This document shows, piece after piece, positions 35,601-40,161 of a DNA stretch of 64,000 bases. A program made the position numbers and the translations under genes. The notes beneath the pieces are model-generated. The model did not search any database and was not told where the DNA came from. It saw nothing but the letters and a program-made list of their open reading frames with translations. The stretch is taken from assembly GCA_029260765.1 (NCBI GenBank), contig JAJDCP010000082.1, forward strand, positions 1-64,000. The letters are read 5' to 3'. This DNA is from Planctomycetota bacterium. Its GTDB lineage: Bacteria > Planctomycetota > J058 > JAJDCP01. Position 1 is the stretch's first letter; each line of letters begins with the position of its first letter.

Positions 35601-38248
35601 GGCTGCCGCGGGTGGAAGTCCGTGCGGATACGGTGGCAAGCGTGGGGCAGAGCGTCAGTCTGGTCGCTGCTTCCGACGACGGCCTCGCCGCTGAACAGTG
35701 CTGGACGCAGCTACGCGGACCTTGGACTGCCTTGCGCAACGCGGTCTCGGATTCGACGGTGAGCTTCGTGCCTGCGCAGCCTGGAATCTACGGGTTCCGC
35801 GTCACACGCTTCCGGCGCGACGCTCAGGGTGCTATCTTCTTGTTGGCTATCGATGAGCATGAAATCGCCGTAAGTGGGACGGCCAACGCGGTTCCGGAGG
35901 CGGTGATCTCTGGTGCCCCGACCGGTACTGTGGGCGTAGGCGAAGAGATCGCACTCTCCGCACGCCTGAGCACAGACGCAGACGCAGATTCGCTGACGCT
36001 GTACTGGCACCAGACCCTCGGAGCTCCGGTAGTCTTGAGGAGAATGATGCTTAACGACGCCACCGACATCACCGTAACCCTGGAACAACCAGGCACGTAC
36101 GTCTTCGAGCTGAGCGCCTTCGATGGCCAGAGCTGGAGCCGCACGGTCGCAACGACCCTCGTCGTGGCCAACGACGCACCGGCGGCGGTCGGTGGTGGCG
36201 GAGGCGGCGGTGGAAGCTGTGCCGTCCAGCCGCGCACCGGCAAGGCGACGCCCGCGGCATGGCTGGTCCTGCTCGGTTGCCTGCTGGCCGCCTGGCGCCC
36301 TGGACGACGCGCCCTGCTGCGTTTGCTCGGCAGGTTGCGCTCGTCAGGCTTGCACCTGCTGGGCCTCTGCACGCTTCCGTTGGTGGCCGGTTGCGGCCTG
36401 GGCTCGTTGCTACCGCTGTTGTTTCTCAGCAGCGGAGGCGGCGGAACAGTCGACACCAGTCAACCGGATGATGTGGGTGTGCTGCTCAGCTACGCCCCGG
36501 TGATGGAGCAGTCCTTGGTGGACGGCACGATCGCGCTGCCCGACTCGCTCGACATCCGTTTCGCACTGCTGAATCAAGGCGACGACGGCATCCCTGAAGG
36601 CCGTGTGGTGGCGTTCTTCCTCTCGGCCGACAAGGACTTCAACGCCGAAGACGACCTGCGCTTTCTCGAGTTCCAGGTACCCGACGAGATTCCTGCCGGC
36701 ACGAGCGCCGAATTTGGAGCCCGCACCGGAACGCTCTTGCCGCTCAGCGTTATTGTCCGGGGGCCTGTGTTCCTGATCATGCAGGTCAATGCTGACGACG
36801 AGACCGAATTGGCCGACGCCGACCTGAACAACGTCAGCGTGGGCGAGCAACCCGTACAGATCTATCCGCAGGTGACCCCCACGGGCGTCGATCCCGATTT
36901 TGCCATCCTGAATTTTGTCGCGCCCACCGCCTCGATCCTCAACGGGGCGACCAACGTGCTCGAAACCAGCGCCGTCACCGACGGGGTCGCCGAGTTCGCA
37001 GCTGTCGTCACCAACCTGGTCGAGCCTGTGACCACGAGCGTAACGCTGACCGTGGACATCTTCCTCTCTGACGACACGACCCTGAGCAGCGACGACGACT
37101 CCTTGAGCGTCAGCATTCAGGGCGGCAGCAACAACTTCGTGTTCCCCCAGACCACGAAGATCTCCGATTCCCTGAGGGTCGCGGGCATCCGTGTCGATCT
37201 TCCCTCGATCGCAGCGCTGGGCAGCGACGAGTCCCCAGCGCGCCGCTTCTTTCTGATGCGCCTGCGCAGCAATCTCGGGGACGAGAACAGCGAGAACAAC
37301 ACACGCACGGCAGAGCATGCGACGTTCATCTACGACCAGTGGCTGCAGGCGACCAACGGAGCGATCCTGCCGTCGACGAATGCCGGGGACCCGATCGCGC
37401 TGTCTGCGGTGGAGCTGCGCCCTGAAATCGAAAACGAGTTGCTTCCCACGGGGCGGCAACGCTTGTTGAGCTTCGAGATCCCCGAGCGAGATCTGACGCC
37501 CGAGCAGAGTCAGATTCTTCTGATCTGCTCGAGTCAAAGCTTCGACCCGATCCTCGAGATCTTCAATCCCTCTGGCAAGGGAGCTCTGGCAAGGGATGAC
37601 AGCGACTTCGGCAACGCGAGCGCTTTGTACCTGAACGTCGCCAGCCTTGGCAGCAACCGCACGTTCTTCATCGCGGTCTCGAGCTTCGACAATGTCGGAG
37701 GCACCTTCGACATGATCGTCGACATCAACCCTCGTGAGCCTGTCAGCGGTGCCGGCGGGAATGAGCTGCCGCCGCCTGTAGTGGTCCCTCACCTGGTCGG
37801 CAACCTGCTCGAGCTCGAGCGGGTGCCGAATGATGACGGCGTCGAGATAAGGCGGCACCCCTTCCAGGTGACGCAGGAAGAGAACGAGTTCCTGGTCTTC
37901 GTGCCCGCAAACGTCGCTCTGGGGCTGACCATCGTCAACGGCGTCAACCTGTTGCTCGAGGCAGGTCTCAACATCACGTTTGCCCAGTTCGTTGCCAACC
38001 AGAACCCGGTCACTGCGCTGGTGGATATCGTTCCGTCTGGCAACGACCTGATCGTCAAGCCGCAGGGAGCCACCGAGTTGTTCTTCAGCCAGGAGCCCGG
38101 CTTCCTCATCCTGGTGCTGGAGTCGGGAGTGCCCGCGCCTGGCTCGCAGAGCTTCGAGCTGCGTTTTGACTATCTGTTCTTCAGGGACGACCTCGGCACA
38201 GCACGTTTCGACGAGCTTTCGGAAGCTCTGGAGCAGGCGCGGAATTGA
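17690..38248 (+). CDS. Giant secreted multidomain repeat protein 2
   Basis: This 6,852-residue paralogue of giant protein 1 is complete. The ATG at 17690 (GAGG five bases upstream) begins a long signal peptide ending LVALVLSSVHA, before Q. In order: a delta-60-type beta-propeller with W..dG.V.AL and L.VGG.F motifs (about 17850-19830); an unassigned linker; repeats of the N..G...F..GVF type (about 20640-22070); an Ig-like segment; about 24 ASH/HYDIN-like repeats (22729-31240); invasin/SbsA-like Ig domains; PKD/K319L-type domains (34690-36170); the internal Gly-run/Cys/hydrophobic module plus lipobox (36191-36450); CARDB-like and C-terminal beta domains ending close to the stop. From the last ASH repeats onward it aligns with giant 1 almost without gaps by eye. 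Probable surface adhesin or stalk/sheath protein; role inferred. Confidence 0.95.
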   Translation: MLISGRTHPGCHNGLRSSVRIPLLVALVLSSVHAQTRQPEGNLQAPRSRKVDTSWQLATSWQVDGHVNAAVEHEGALYLGGAFAHVGPRSGPLAAFNAQGQVLDAWPSLRGSVDALCPDALGGFFLAGRFEDGSPTLLHIDATGKFEPGFRVEVSGTVSSLALLGDRLFVGGAFQSIAGQPVTHLAVLDARDGSVLASSPGADAAVHALAVAGGRVFAGGSFEQVGGQPQPYLAGFDSEGRLIADLPAPDAPVYALAGDAGSLVLAGDFSHVAGQARGRAAAISGMTLELLAWQPQIDGTVRALALGEQQVFIAGDFRVADGQPRSGLAAYHRAGPLVAWQPQVEVGSVLSLALRSEERLLVGGNFREIAGRDRCYLAELSTETGQTTSWQGLVSGPVRAVLGLREAPLAGGDFEIAGGLRRSNLVALDPLTGVATSWNPGTDGEVFVLHAVEDRLLVGGNFSEIASVQRSCLAAVTAGLGTAVDWFVDTNGGVRALAVHGLTVYVGGSFSQLNGVSRQGLGAANLQTGAVTGWNPGVRGDVWALARTEDALFAGGSFETPLAGVNNLARFDLRLGGGYDRRCALTDGSVSGLLVRGTQLVVGGDFHTLLGSPCDGLGLVDTHDLSAEAVAGWRGTITGLGSHDEQLWLSGWEDARPALALVSLADATLQRIASDGLVHCGWSDGQRLWLGGNFAQLAGEAQRGLARLQAEDGGFAASPAIQTARPLPEEGSAEHVYTNTSGRFEELRVEGPDSDEVFAFWDAEAPERRNPGFSVLLPPGGSLKLRVATRPLQAPGIHTAEIRLSGMIERVIPLKAGRAAAARIDFEHAFVRFEPDGSLFSLATGSDAQAGISALAEAVLLADGVRRPLNEPRLEISGLRFGAPGEDGRTAAANSGRFRILDGVREVVSGSLASSSLYLHDAGGFGVLSLELGRVDVGNFPAPVAVVMSLTPVAGELAWDSAWNARTGSFLGGSPISNFFLTGIDSDDIGTTLDTLDFTPGVLTVVNGDTLGQSAWADVNELGEATFVAGLHGAEDSTGVFFSDGTEVVRLLAESTVVGGITVRGFGRRPAINDSSRVAITMRGFLGAVRDLVIVGNPKDGSFGIAMIAAPSLPFGSTRTLPTIGQGALSGFFYREPATDHLVLSNPSINNDTATVTAPVNVAITARYTTTGTESTGIVFFNPNVGGFMASRLVLQGDTTLTGRPILDIHSSALMTNRLGGGVDHDTGMVAFLADVGFVDTDADTIALLVYHPESGIHVVAQEHDAIVDPNGLITGSFSSFYGTEFAISDDSTVVFVGDNGSGLSGIFHWRLGSGAAPLPLLSTAVSSSNGYAVPCEFGTGLFDDFLGVDVSDSATIAFTATVRNNLQDSVGVFLMQDAPTADRHVLVIASQGDNATRARTFDTTGVSGIFGVPRIGSMGHIGFYAQVTNPAVGYETAGVFVSTRPIGVIVKFDSDDAAFASSDHYADKALMLLDSRAPVTPLAGASLRVRTVNDSLTRVHRFTPPSASDTFILVTTDANGVASFFVSRDTAAQVDFVADCPTTSLQFGTFVECDTTRTVFFSNSLLSESTFGADTTVVLSGGVIQTSETLYLQTVIAGETAALADVDIILSSLRGSDSLSPVFASSDSAGLIVFSLFSATPGDAEVRADILLAGVANRFNDTWQLTLLGELLDSVARDAVDPDTLDFGSVVQGFTSADSLCALYFQKDTMTPVSLEAVGILGDTGNAFSIATINQHSPLGGTVALPQTIGDVAGESLSVCVLFTPPDVGIYRAFLVATPEDGVADTIVLQGTGTGNATLNARALGSTDTDSLDFGKRPMLLTPYDSLCFSVVRQGTGSATLVGLTLLGDASGAFSIDTLSVGLPRILGDPDLDSAIVCVAFNPADTLDYTAFVLVSSQQAGQTQDTIFLFGKGGPGILTAFAQDDVSGNSSDSLNFGTTQNTLEIKVSRRAGPQDTTVVLTGATILDDADGVFSIASISPILPATIDSAGDSATVSISYSSSLPGISTATLVLTGLQPHSSDTIYLVGEALGADLNARALGSVNSDTLDFGKAPVGLLPGDSLCFSVVKVGTGNSVLAGLSLLGDTANVFALDTLSVSLPHTLGAPATDSALVCVSFSPADTFSYSAMILVTPQDAGQTQDTLWVFGQGGPGVLKAFAFDTAAASSDSLDFGNRRINAAVDTLSIKVARRASPQDTTVVLTGATILGDSGGVFSVVSISPSLPATLTETGDSVTVRVAFTPNAAVTADAMLVFSGPQAYNADTIFLAGVGTDGALDALALEGTHAGTDSLFFDTRPLFVAGGDSLCLSVVRSAGDTLVSVQGLSIVGDSFNVFSVATISQSLPFALSTVGSADTLLACVQFVPTDTGLFSALLIVHPLEADVAPDTIILQGRGGEGLLSARANITAAANNDTLHFGTVRAGLALDTLEVRVGRRDLGNDTTAVMTGATIVGDSNGVFSVVSISPSLPATLMASNDSVTVRITYQPNAAGFSAAQLVLSAQQLYSSDTIFLAGTAEAGALAASPAALDFGVRPIGLSGGDSLCFAVTRVAGDTNVTVAGLTLVGDTGAFFIQSVDQSLPHLLGPGALDSVTVCLKFQPPDTGAFSALLVVASAQADVAPDTVMLSGFGGHGVLTARANVTQALSSDTLDFGTVRAGLALDTLEVRVGRRDLAGDTTSVMTAATILGDSNGVFSVVSISPSLPATLLATTDSVTVRITYQPNSAGFSDAQLVLTALQANGSDTIFLAGTAEAGALAASPAALDFGVRPIGLSGGDSLCFAVTRAAGDTNVTVAGLTLIGDTGAFFIQSIDQSLPHILGPNTLDSVTVCLKFLPPDTGAFSALLVVASAQADVDPDTVLLSGFGGHGVLTARANVTQALSSDTLDFGTVRAGLALDTLEVRVGRRDLPNDTTVVMTGATIVGDSNGVFSVVSIEPALKATLLAATDSVTVRITYQPNSAGFSDAQLVLVSATPTGFDTIQLVGRAEAGALAANPGALDFGVRPLLLSGGDSLCFAVTRAAGDTNVTVAGLTLIGDTSAFFIQSVDQSLPHILGPNSLDSVTVCLKFLPPDTGAFSAMVVVASAQADVPPDTVLLAGFGGHSVLAARANVTNALSSDTLDFGTVRAGLALDTLEVRVGRRDLSGDTTAVMTGATIFGDSNGVFSVVSISPSLPATLLAAADSVTVRITYQPNSAGFSDAQLVLTAQQPYSSDTIFLAGSAENGALAANPGALDFGVRPLLLSGGDSLCFAVTRASGDTNVTVAGLTLIGDTGAFFIQSVDQSLPHILGPGTLDSVTVCLKFLPPDTGAFSALVVVASGQPDVAPDTVLLSGFGGHSVLTARANVTNALSSDTLDFGVVRADFALDTLEVRVGRRDLSGDTTAVMTGATILGDSNGVFSVVSVSPSLPATLLAATDSVSVRITYQPNAAGFSDARLVLTAQQPYGADTIVLAGTAEAGALALSQTTLDFGTKPLLLGQGDSLCFAVTRAAGDTNVTVDGLTIVGDSHNVFTLDSISPSLPHTLAGAGLDSVAVCVHFLPADTGVFEALLVVSAQQDDVPAETVMLIGRGGNSVLEAIAFDNLTGNGPDTLDFQTVRADLALETLDVRVTRRAGLHGTTTVFSGATIHGDTVGVFSLISISPVLPDTLLSTADSVNLRLTFQPNDAGSYGALLVLTSPQPYSSDTVVLLGVAEGGALLAQSISAPTAGSDSLDFGNKPVGLSQADSLCVSVTRVGGDTGVTLTGLTIVGDSQNVFSLASIGPSLPHALGPNSADSVVVCVYFRPADTGEVRALLVVSAQEADVPADTIVLRGRGATGFIEARAIDNNPANGLDTLDFQTTRAGVTSGTFDSLCVVAQRRFSLGDSSVVLTGASIIDDSAGVFSLQTISSILPDTLVTAADSVQFCLTFHPLVEGSYSARLVLTGPQTYSQDTIVLVGLGQSGRLLARSISSPSVGSDSLVFGAVPLLTRSDSLCFSVRRVQGDTGVTVAGLSIVGDTTGVFSIDTVAPSLPHDLSGSDSLVACVSFRPSDTGRFEALLVVSAQQLDVPADTIRLVGVGRMGVLEAYAVDANAATGADTLDFELQRVGAPDSTIDSLCVVVKRRLLPGDTLVSLTGVSLHDDTAGVFSVVHLGAGLPSTFLTGNDSSVICLRFEPRDSVPYGAELVLTGPDARSSDTIKIVGQGQGGALRALSISAPTAGLDSLDFGDVKARRRSGDSLCISVVRTLGDTAVTLGGVSIIGDTAGVFSVQQLSQSLPYPLGPQASDSTIICLTFSPQDSLSYGALLVVSAQEFDVPADTIKLVGHGVRGVLVVEATVLPIGSLDFPNTRYGVASESLCALIRNVGDTNLVVDGASIVGSSPQNYTVSGISQPLPFVLGAQQSETICVVFTPLDTLGLSSHLLISTAEGESAGLTLTGQGLFADIVVSADTLLFGDVSVTLDSVLLVTVDNPGNDTLHLQQVRAFGTGFTVETAGFGPSIAPHASDTFAVRFTPAFVGSHTGLVEIGTLADTSFLQIVGLRGAGVFEGADSLIVTATPSGTQEGNATVLHVRVVDRLLNTVTNFQMATGDSLFFRQVGGADSFTISYERGSVDITNIEAGIADPTGRGFIAPFGPINNFVNGELIVLARDDNNDTNVIFIASLPSLEGTSNPVTWDLSSDFNFDLFIPAVSDTVIAGVETGVPPTESLAIVLRSGVSGNPVLPPMGTAFTAVIFAPNDSSAIFNGGDTLFLPLRSTSETTRFAFQSTIAGVPTIMVLDSAQVQAGDDERITVLPNDLDRFVVSVAQNQLTAGAFAQFSVDALDSFDNLIPRFTIPGGETLRILTDRIGNGPDSNIVFFSRNPVNVSEEDPPGAAFAASGVFNANGQMFFDMTDLTAESVQVRVELGSSNGEVGLRYVPGAPVASVIVLPNERFVEGVGLLDTASFPTRLSDSAGFATAAVPFDVSVRLVDANNNTVPISTGTARVALNPVDVTAGLSGFSSIDPDTLLFFSQLNADTIDLAFSNSGVATGSVAYRVAAVERFLRVAQIADTVIAGLSHKRSTVHEVSSLPAETLLIELEGARFLPGFGLFRPADTLVAQTQGGLFRVTVVAVDSLNNVDVDFNRTGYLFSDDAIPNLGQRQAAHVGQRAAAVSLLVNRQASIDVDGELATVEANPSAPGDVIASLLQAKIQVVDPFNPSFANAQFRFFPALNRYVFRGGLVLEDPGDASRVVFELGDLATALKLDSDSLDFIHEAQLVVEADTVNLTDSRFQFIKGLAHYSMIVTDFLAPQNNRHLRLKVDPDSLQGGFSFAATEAVSDSFTVKISTLTISRLTWLGDGQGRINQMELHFNQLLNPTALNAAVIERFGASLTTTGQVASGSGFNLSTVQADSTDILLVEDEASILTITLGTPLPTTDTANIVFAIDNTSGLVTDNVVSRNFEGIKLQASNFQPLEFHDGAPPVLIASETRDFDLDGVADVLVLVFSEDLVAVSLDIADLLVQGPNNQNWIEGMTSGDLFIQDNEILILLRPDLTTSGIAAPDFAFLTNGVLVDASGNAAGGLLTNVDNLELVSGNAAGSKVSGLLQVRGASVDQGVQTVLANPGAIVLDARPSLLPLGPFDTSGVTVSWLAPSGVSLSPNNSLRTEFNRFEPGTLQFRLIVQVNGGPSSNFFNGGADTISATVEVVVNNVPPTADAGCDRRVLRVGDPLFLDGSRSRDANRQDITFFAWDTAGIVVATAETATVSLPVGVHTLRLRVLDPVNPVIDGIDLVTVVVVDDLSGDTPPMADAGRDFQALSSSASNPQTVQLEGRASDDPDGTLTFHWTQLSGTEVTFDSTTAQPSFLTPSEPGILEFGLTVTSGGVTSPQDAVRVVVVSDGSDPRLPPIASGELFARDLTGDGMEETFGLVNTGTILSGDKSGDDEGLVSYSWRQLDGPQVILDRNGNPAVFEDAFQFFNFVPSLPGSYTFELLVVDDEAFDGLPDMFMVQILSPADTTAGLPRVEVRADTVASVGQSVSLVAASDDGLAAEQCWTQLRGPWTALRNAVSDSTVSFVPAQPGIYGFRVTRFRRDAQGAIFLLAIDEHEIAVSGTANAVPEAVISGAPTGTVGVGEEIALSARLSTDADADSLTLYWHQTLGAPVVLRRMMLNDATDITVTLEQPGTYVFELSAFDGQSWSRTVATTLVVANDAPAAVGGGGGGGGSCAVQPRTGKATPAAWLVLLGCLLAAWRPGRRALLRLLGRLRSSGLHLLGLCTLPLVAGCGLGSLLPLLFLSSGGGGTVDTSQPDDVGVLLSYAPVMEQSLVDGTIALPDSLDIRFALLNQGDDGIPEGRVVAFFLSADKDFNAEDDLRFLEFQVPDEIPAGTSAEFGARTGTLLPLSVIVRGPVFLIMQVNADDETELADADLNNVSVGEQPVQIYPQVTPTGVDPDFAILNFVAPTASILNGATNVLETSAVTDGVAEFAAVVTNLVEPVTTSVTLTVDIFLSDDTTLSSDDDSLSVSIQGGSNNFVFPQTTKISDSLRVAGIRVDLPSIAALGSDESPARRFFLMRLRSNLGDENSENNTRTAEHATFIYDQWLQATNGAILPSTNAGDPIALSAVELRPEIENELLPTGRQRLLSFEIPERDLTPEQSQILLICSSQSFDPILEIFNPSGKGALARDDSDFGNASALYLNVASLGSNRTFFIAVSSFDNVGGTFDMIVDINPREPVSGAGGNELPPPVVVPHLVGNLLELERVPNDDGVEIRRHPFQVTQEENEFLVFVPANVALGLTIVNGVNLLLEAGLNITFAQFVANQNPVTALVDIVPSGNDLIVKPQGATELFFSQEPGFLILVLESGVPAPGSQSFELRFDYLFFRDDLGTARFDELSEALEQARN
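22729..31240 (+). repeat. Array of ~24 ASH/HYDIN-like domains in giant protein 2
   Basis: Domains alternate between a Cys form (GDSLCFAVTR ... DSVTVCLKF) and a Cys-free form (LDTLEVRVGRRDL ... DSVTVRITY). The last members (VESLCALIRN-like and DSVLLVTVDN) resemble the more typical standalone ASH domain and close the array. Glycine-rich GRGG/GFGGHGVL linkers separate domains. Confidence 0.85.
25138..27945 (+). repeat. Four consecutive 702-bp tandem units (234 residues each)
   Basis: Unit boundaries fall at 25138, 25840, 26542 and 27244, exactly 702 bases apart with no indels, each encoding one Cys-type and one Cys-free ASH domain. The units keep near-identical protein sequence (for example GDSLCFAVTR and DTLEVRVGRRDL in each) while differing mainly at synonymous positions. 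Flanking units are of different length (about 720 bases upstream), so this block looks like the youngest amplification, or one kept uniform by gene conversion. Confidence 0.8.
36191..36450 (+). other. Internal Cys-type sorting signal followed by lipobox (giant protein 2)
   Basis: Eight Gly codons (36191-36214), Ser and Cys (36218-36220) are followed by the hydrophobic stretch AWLVLLGCLLAAW and basic residues. A second hydrophobic segment then ends LPLVAGC (Cys codon 36392-36394), then GLGSLLPLLFLSS and a second Gly run. The spacer after the first Cys differs from giant 1, but the Gly-Ser-Cys, the Arg-rich link and the GCGLGSLLPLLFLSS stretch are conserved, which suggests selection on the module itself. 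Confidence 0.7.
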
Positions 38249-38274
38249 ACCCCCCGTCGGGCTCGCCAGCACGG

Positions 38275-39327
38275 TCACACCTCCAGCGCGTGCTGCTCCC
38301 CATCCTGCGCTTGCACGCTCGGCACGCGGCGACAGAAGTAGCGACCGGGGTAGCTCTCCACCCAACCGTCGAGCTCGAGACGGGTCAGCGCAGCCAGCAC
38401 TTTCTGCACCGAGGCGGGCGCTTGTTCGATCAGCTGATGGCTGGAGAGTAGACCCTCCCCCAGCAATGCCAGCAACGCACGCTCAAGCGCGGGTAGTTGC
38501 TGGTCAGCAGGCGGCGCCGCGGCGGGACGGACGGGCAGCTGCAGCCTCGCCAACACATCTGCTGCGTCCCGCACCAGGGGCGCCCCCTGTTGGATCAGCC
38601 GGTTGACGCCGCCCGCATCGATGCTCCCTATGGGGCCTGGCACCGCCATCACAGGGCGGCCTTCGAGCAGCGCCCAGTCAGCCGTGATCAGTGCTCCAGA
38701 ACGCGCGCCCGCAGCAACCACCAACACCGCCTGGCACATTCCCGCGACCACACGATTCCGACGCGGAAACAAGAAGGGGCGTGGACCCTGCTCTGGGCGG
38801 TGCTCAGAGAGGACAGCCCCGCCCTGCTCGACGATCCGCGCCGCAAGGCCCTCGTGACCACGAGGATAGAGCCGGGCGTGCCCGGATCCCAGGACCGCGA
38901 CCGTATGCCCGCCCGCGTCGAGGGCGCCACGGTGCGCCGCCGCATCAATCCCGCGCGCGAGCCCCGAGACAATGCACACGTCATTCGCGGCCAGCTCTCG
39001 CGCCAAACGGCGTGCTGTCGCCAGGCCGTAGGCCGTGGCCGCACGGGAGCCGACCAGCGCAAGGCAGGGCCGCTGCCACGCGCTCGGAGCGCCTTGACAC
39101 AACAACACCATGGGAGGATCACAGACGCCCCGCAACAGTGCGGGATACTGCGCGTCTGGCAACGAAAGGACTTGTAGCTCGCGCTCCTGCCAGGTTTTCC
39201 GGAGCTTGCGCGCGCGCTGGAGCCAGGGCTCTGGCACCTGACCAGCCTGCCCGCCCTGCTCCCAGAGCTCGCGCCGCCGACGTTTGCCGGGGCGCTGCAG
39301 CCAGTGGGCCAACCATACATCGCTCAT
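38275..39327 (-). CDS. dprA: DNA-processing protein DprA (Smf family)
   Basis: This 350-residue DprA protects incoming single-stranded DNA during natural transformation and loads RecA onto it. The Rossmann-like core carries the family signatures VGSRAAT, SGLARGIDAAAH, GHTVAVLGSG, FPRRNRVVAG, SGALITA and VMAVPG. The usual GN after the last motif reads GGVNRLIQQGAPL. A C-terminal winged-helix (DprA_WH) follows (QLPALERALLALLGEG to GRYFCRR). The ATG at 39327 is preferred to an upstream in-frame start at 39390 because GGAGG lies five bases before it. The N-terminal part is short and very basic (RPGKRRRREL). The gene converges with giant gene 2, with 26 bases between stops. No other competence gene is in the window. 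Confidence 0.93.
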   Translation of the reverse strand: MSDVWLAHWLQRPGKRRRRELWEQGGQAGQVPEPWLQRARKLRKTWQERELQVLSLPDAQYPALLRGVCDPPMVLLCQGAPSAWQRPCLALVGSRAATAYGLATARRLARELAANDVCIVSGLARGIDAAAHRGALDAGGHTVAVLGSGHARLYPRGHEGLAARIVEQGGAVLSEHRPEQGPRPFLFPRRNRVVAGMCQAVLVVAAGARSGALITADWALLEGRPVMAVPGPIGSIDAGGVNRLIQQGAPLVRDAADVLARLQLPVRPAAAPPADQQLPALERALLALLGEGLLSSHQLIEQAPASVQKVLAALTRLELDGWVESYPGRYFCRRVPSVQAQDGEQHALEV

Positions 39328-39721
39328 TCCCGCCTCCGTTCCAACTTTGCGCACCGGATTCCACCCAGGGCCACCAGAGTGTGGCCCCATTTCGTGGACA
39401 CCGCCGCATCAGGCTGCGGCGCGGTGCAGGTTCAGCAGGAAACAGGAGCATCGGGCGTGCCAGGCGTCACTAGCCCTGCGCAGCCCCCAAGTCTGCCCGG
39501 ACAGGTTGGCGCGAGCCCGGCGGCTTGCCCGGGCTAGGGGCTCCAGGCTCCAGGCTTCTGCCAGGGGAGACCAGGTCATGAGTAGAGACCACCGGAAACT
39601 CCGGGTGTTCCAGCAGACAGGCTGAAGTCTGAAGCCGGAGGCCTGAAGCCACGGCGGGGGGACGCCCCTGAACACAGAGCCGCCAAGTTTGTCAACGGCT
39701 ACTGGTGGGCAATGGGCAGGC
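39328..39721. other. Gene-free stretch with hairpins and short repeats
   Basis: No coding sequence is supported here. Two strong inverted repeats sit side by side: GGGCCAC/GTGGCCC (39368-39387, 6-base loop) and a 10-bp stem with a 2-base bulge (39399-39426). Further along, degenerate short repeats of GGCTCCA (near 39540) and CTGAAGYC (near 39620-39650) occur. This looks like decayed intergenic repeat material rather than a gene. Confidence 0.45.
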
Positions 39722-40042
39722 CTAGCCCTTTGAAGCGTGGATCCAGCAATGCACCGCGACGGAGGCCGGCATTCCGATCGTGCTGGCGGCCAGGGCGACG
39801 ACCTGCTCGATGTCTGCCTCGCTGACTCCGGCCGCGCGGGCTTTGCGGGCGGACGATTTGACCGCACCTTCGCGCAACGCTCCGACGGCGATCGCCAACT
39901 TGAGCAGGCGCCGGGTGCCGTCATCCTGGCCCGTGCAGGCTTCAGCCTCCGCCGCGCGCATCAGCTCCCAGCACTCCCCGAGTTTGGGGAAGCTCTCCAC
40001 GAAACGGTGGTAGGCGTGCGGGGCTTCTTTCTTCGATTCCAT
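39722..40042 (-). CDS. Carboxymuconolactone decarboxylase/AhpD-like protein lacking the Cys pair
   Basis: This 106-residue single-domain protein matches the all-helical CMD/AhpD fold: LKLAIAVGALREGAVKSSARKARAAG, then EADIEQVVALAASTIGMP. In redox-active members the first helix carries a CxxC or CxxH motif. Here those positions read EGAV and KSS, so peroxidase or disulfide chemistry of the AhpD type is unlikely; only Cys near the start (GECWELM) and end (VHCWIH) remain. The ATG at 40042 has an AGGAG ribosome site seven bases upstream, while a longer in-frame start at 40087 has none. It is divergent from the HEAT-VWA gene. Precise function unknown. Confidence 0.82.
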   Translation of the reverse strand: MESKKEAPHAYHRFVESFPKLGECWELMRAAEAEACTGQDDGTRRLLKLAIAVGALREGAVKSSARKARAAGVSEADIEQVVALAASTIGMPASVAVHCWIHASKG

Positions 40043-40118
40043 TGTGTGGCTCCTGTTGGAAGGGCAGAAAAAGCGTCTGCCTGACACAATCCTGACAAAC
40101 GTAGGACATGGGCTTCCT

Positions 40119-40146
40119 AGAGTAGGAGAGTCACACCAGTTTGCAA
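40119..40146 (-). promoter_or_regulatory. Possible promoter for the AhpD-like gene
   Basis: Read on the - strand, TTGCAA (40146-40141) and TACTCT (40124-40119) are 16 bases apart, about 77 bases upstream of the ATG at 40042. The match is moderate, and it lies in the divergent region shared with the HEAT-VWA gene. Confidence 0.3.
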
Positions 40147-40161
40147 TGAACGGGAGACTTC

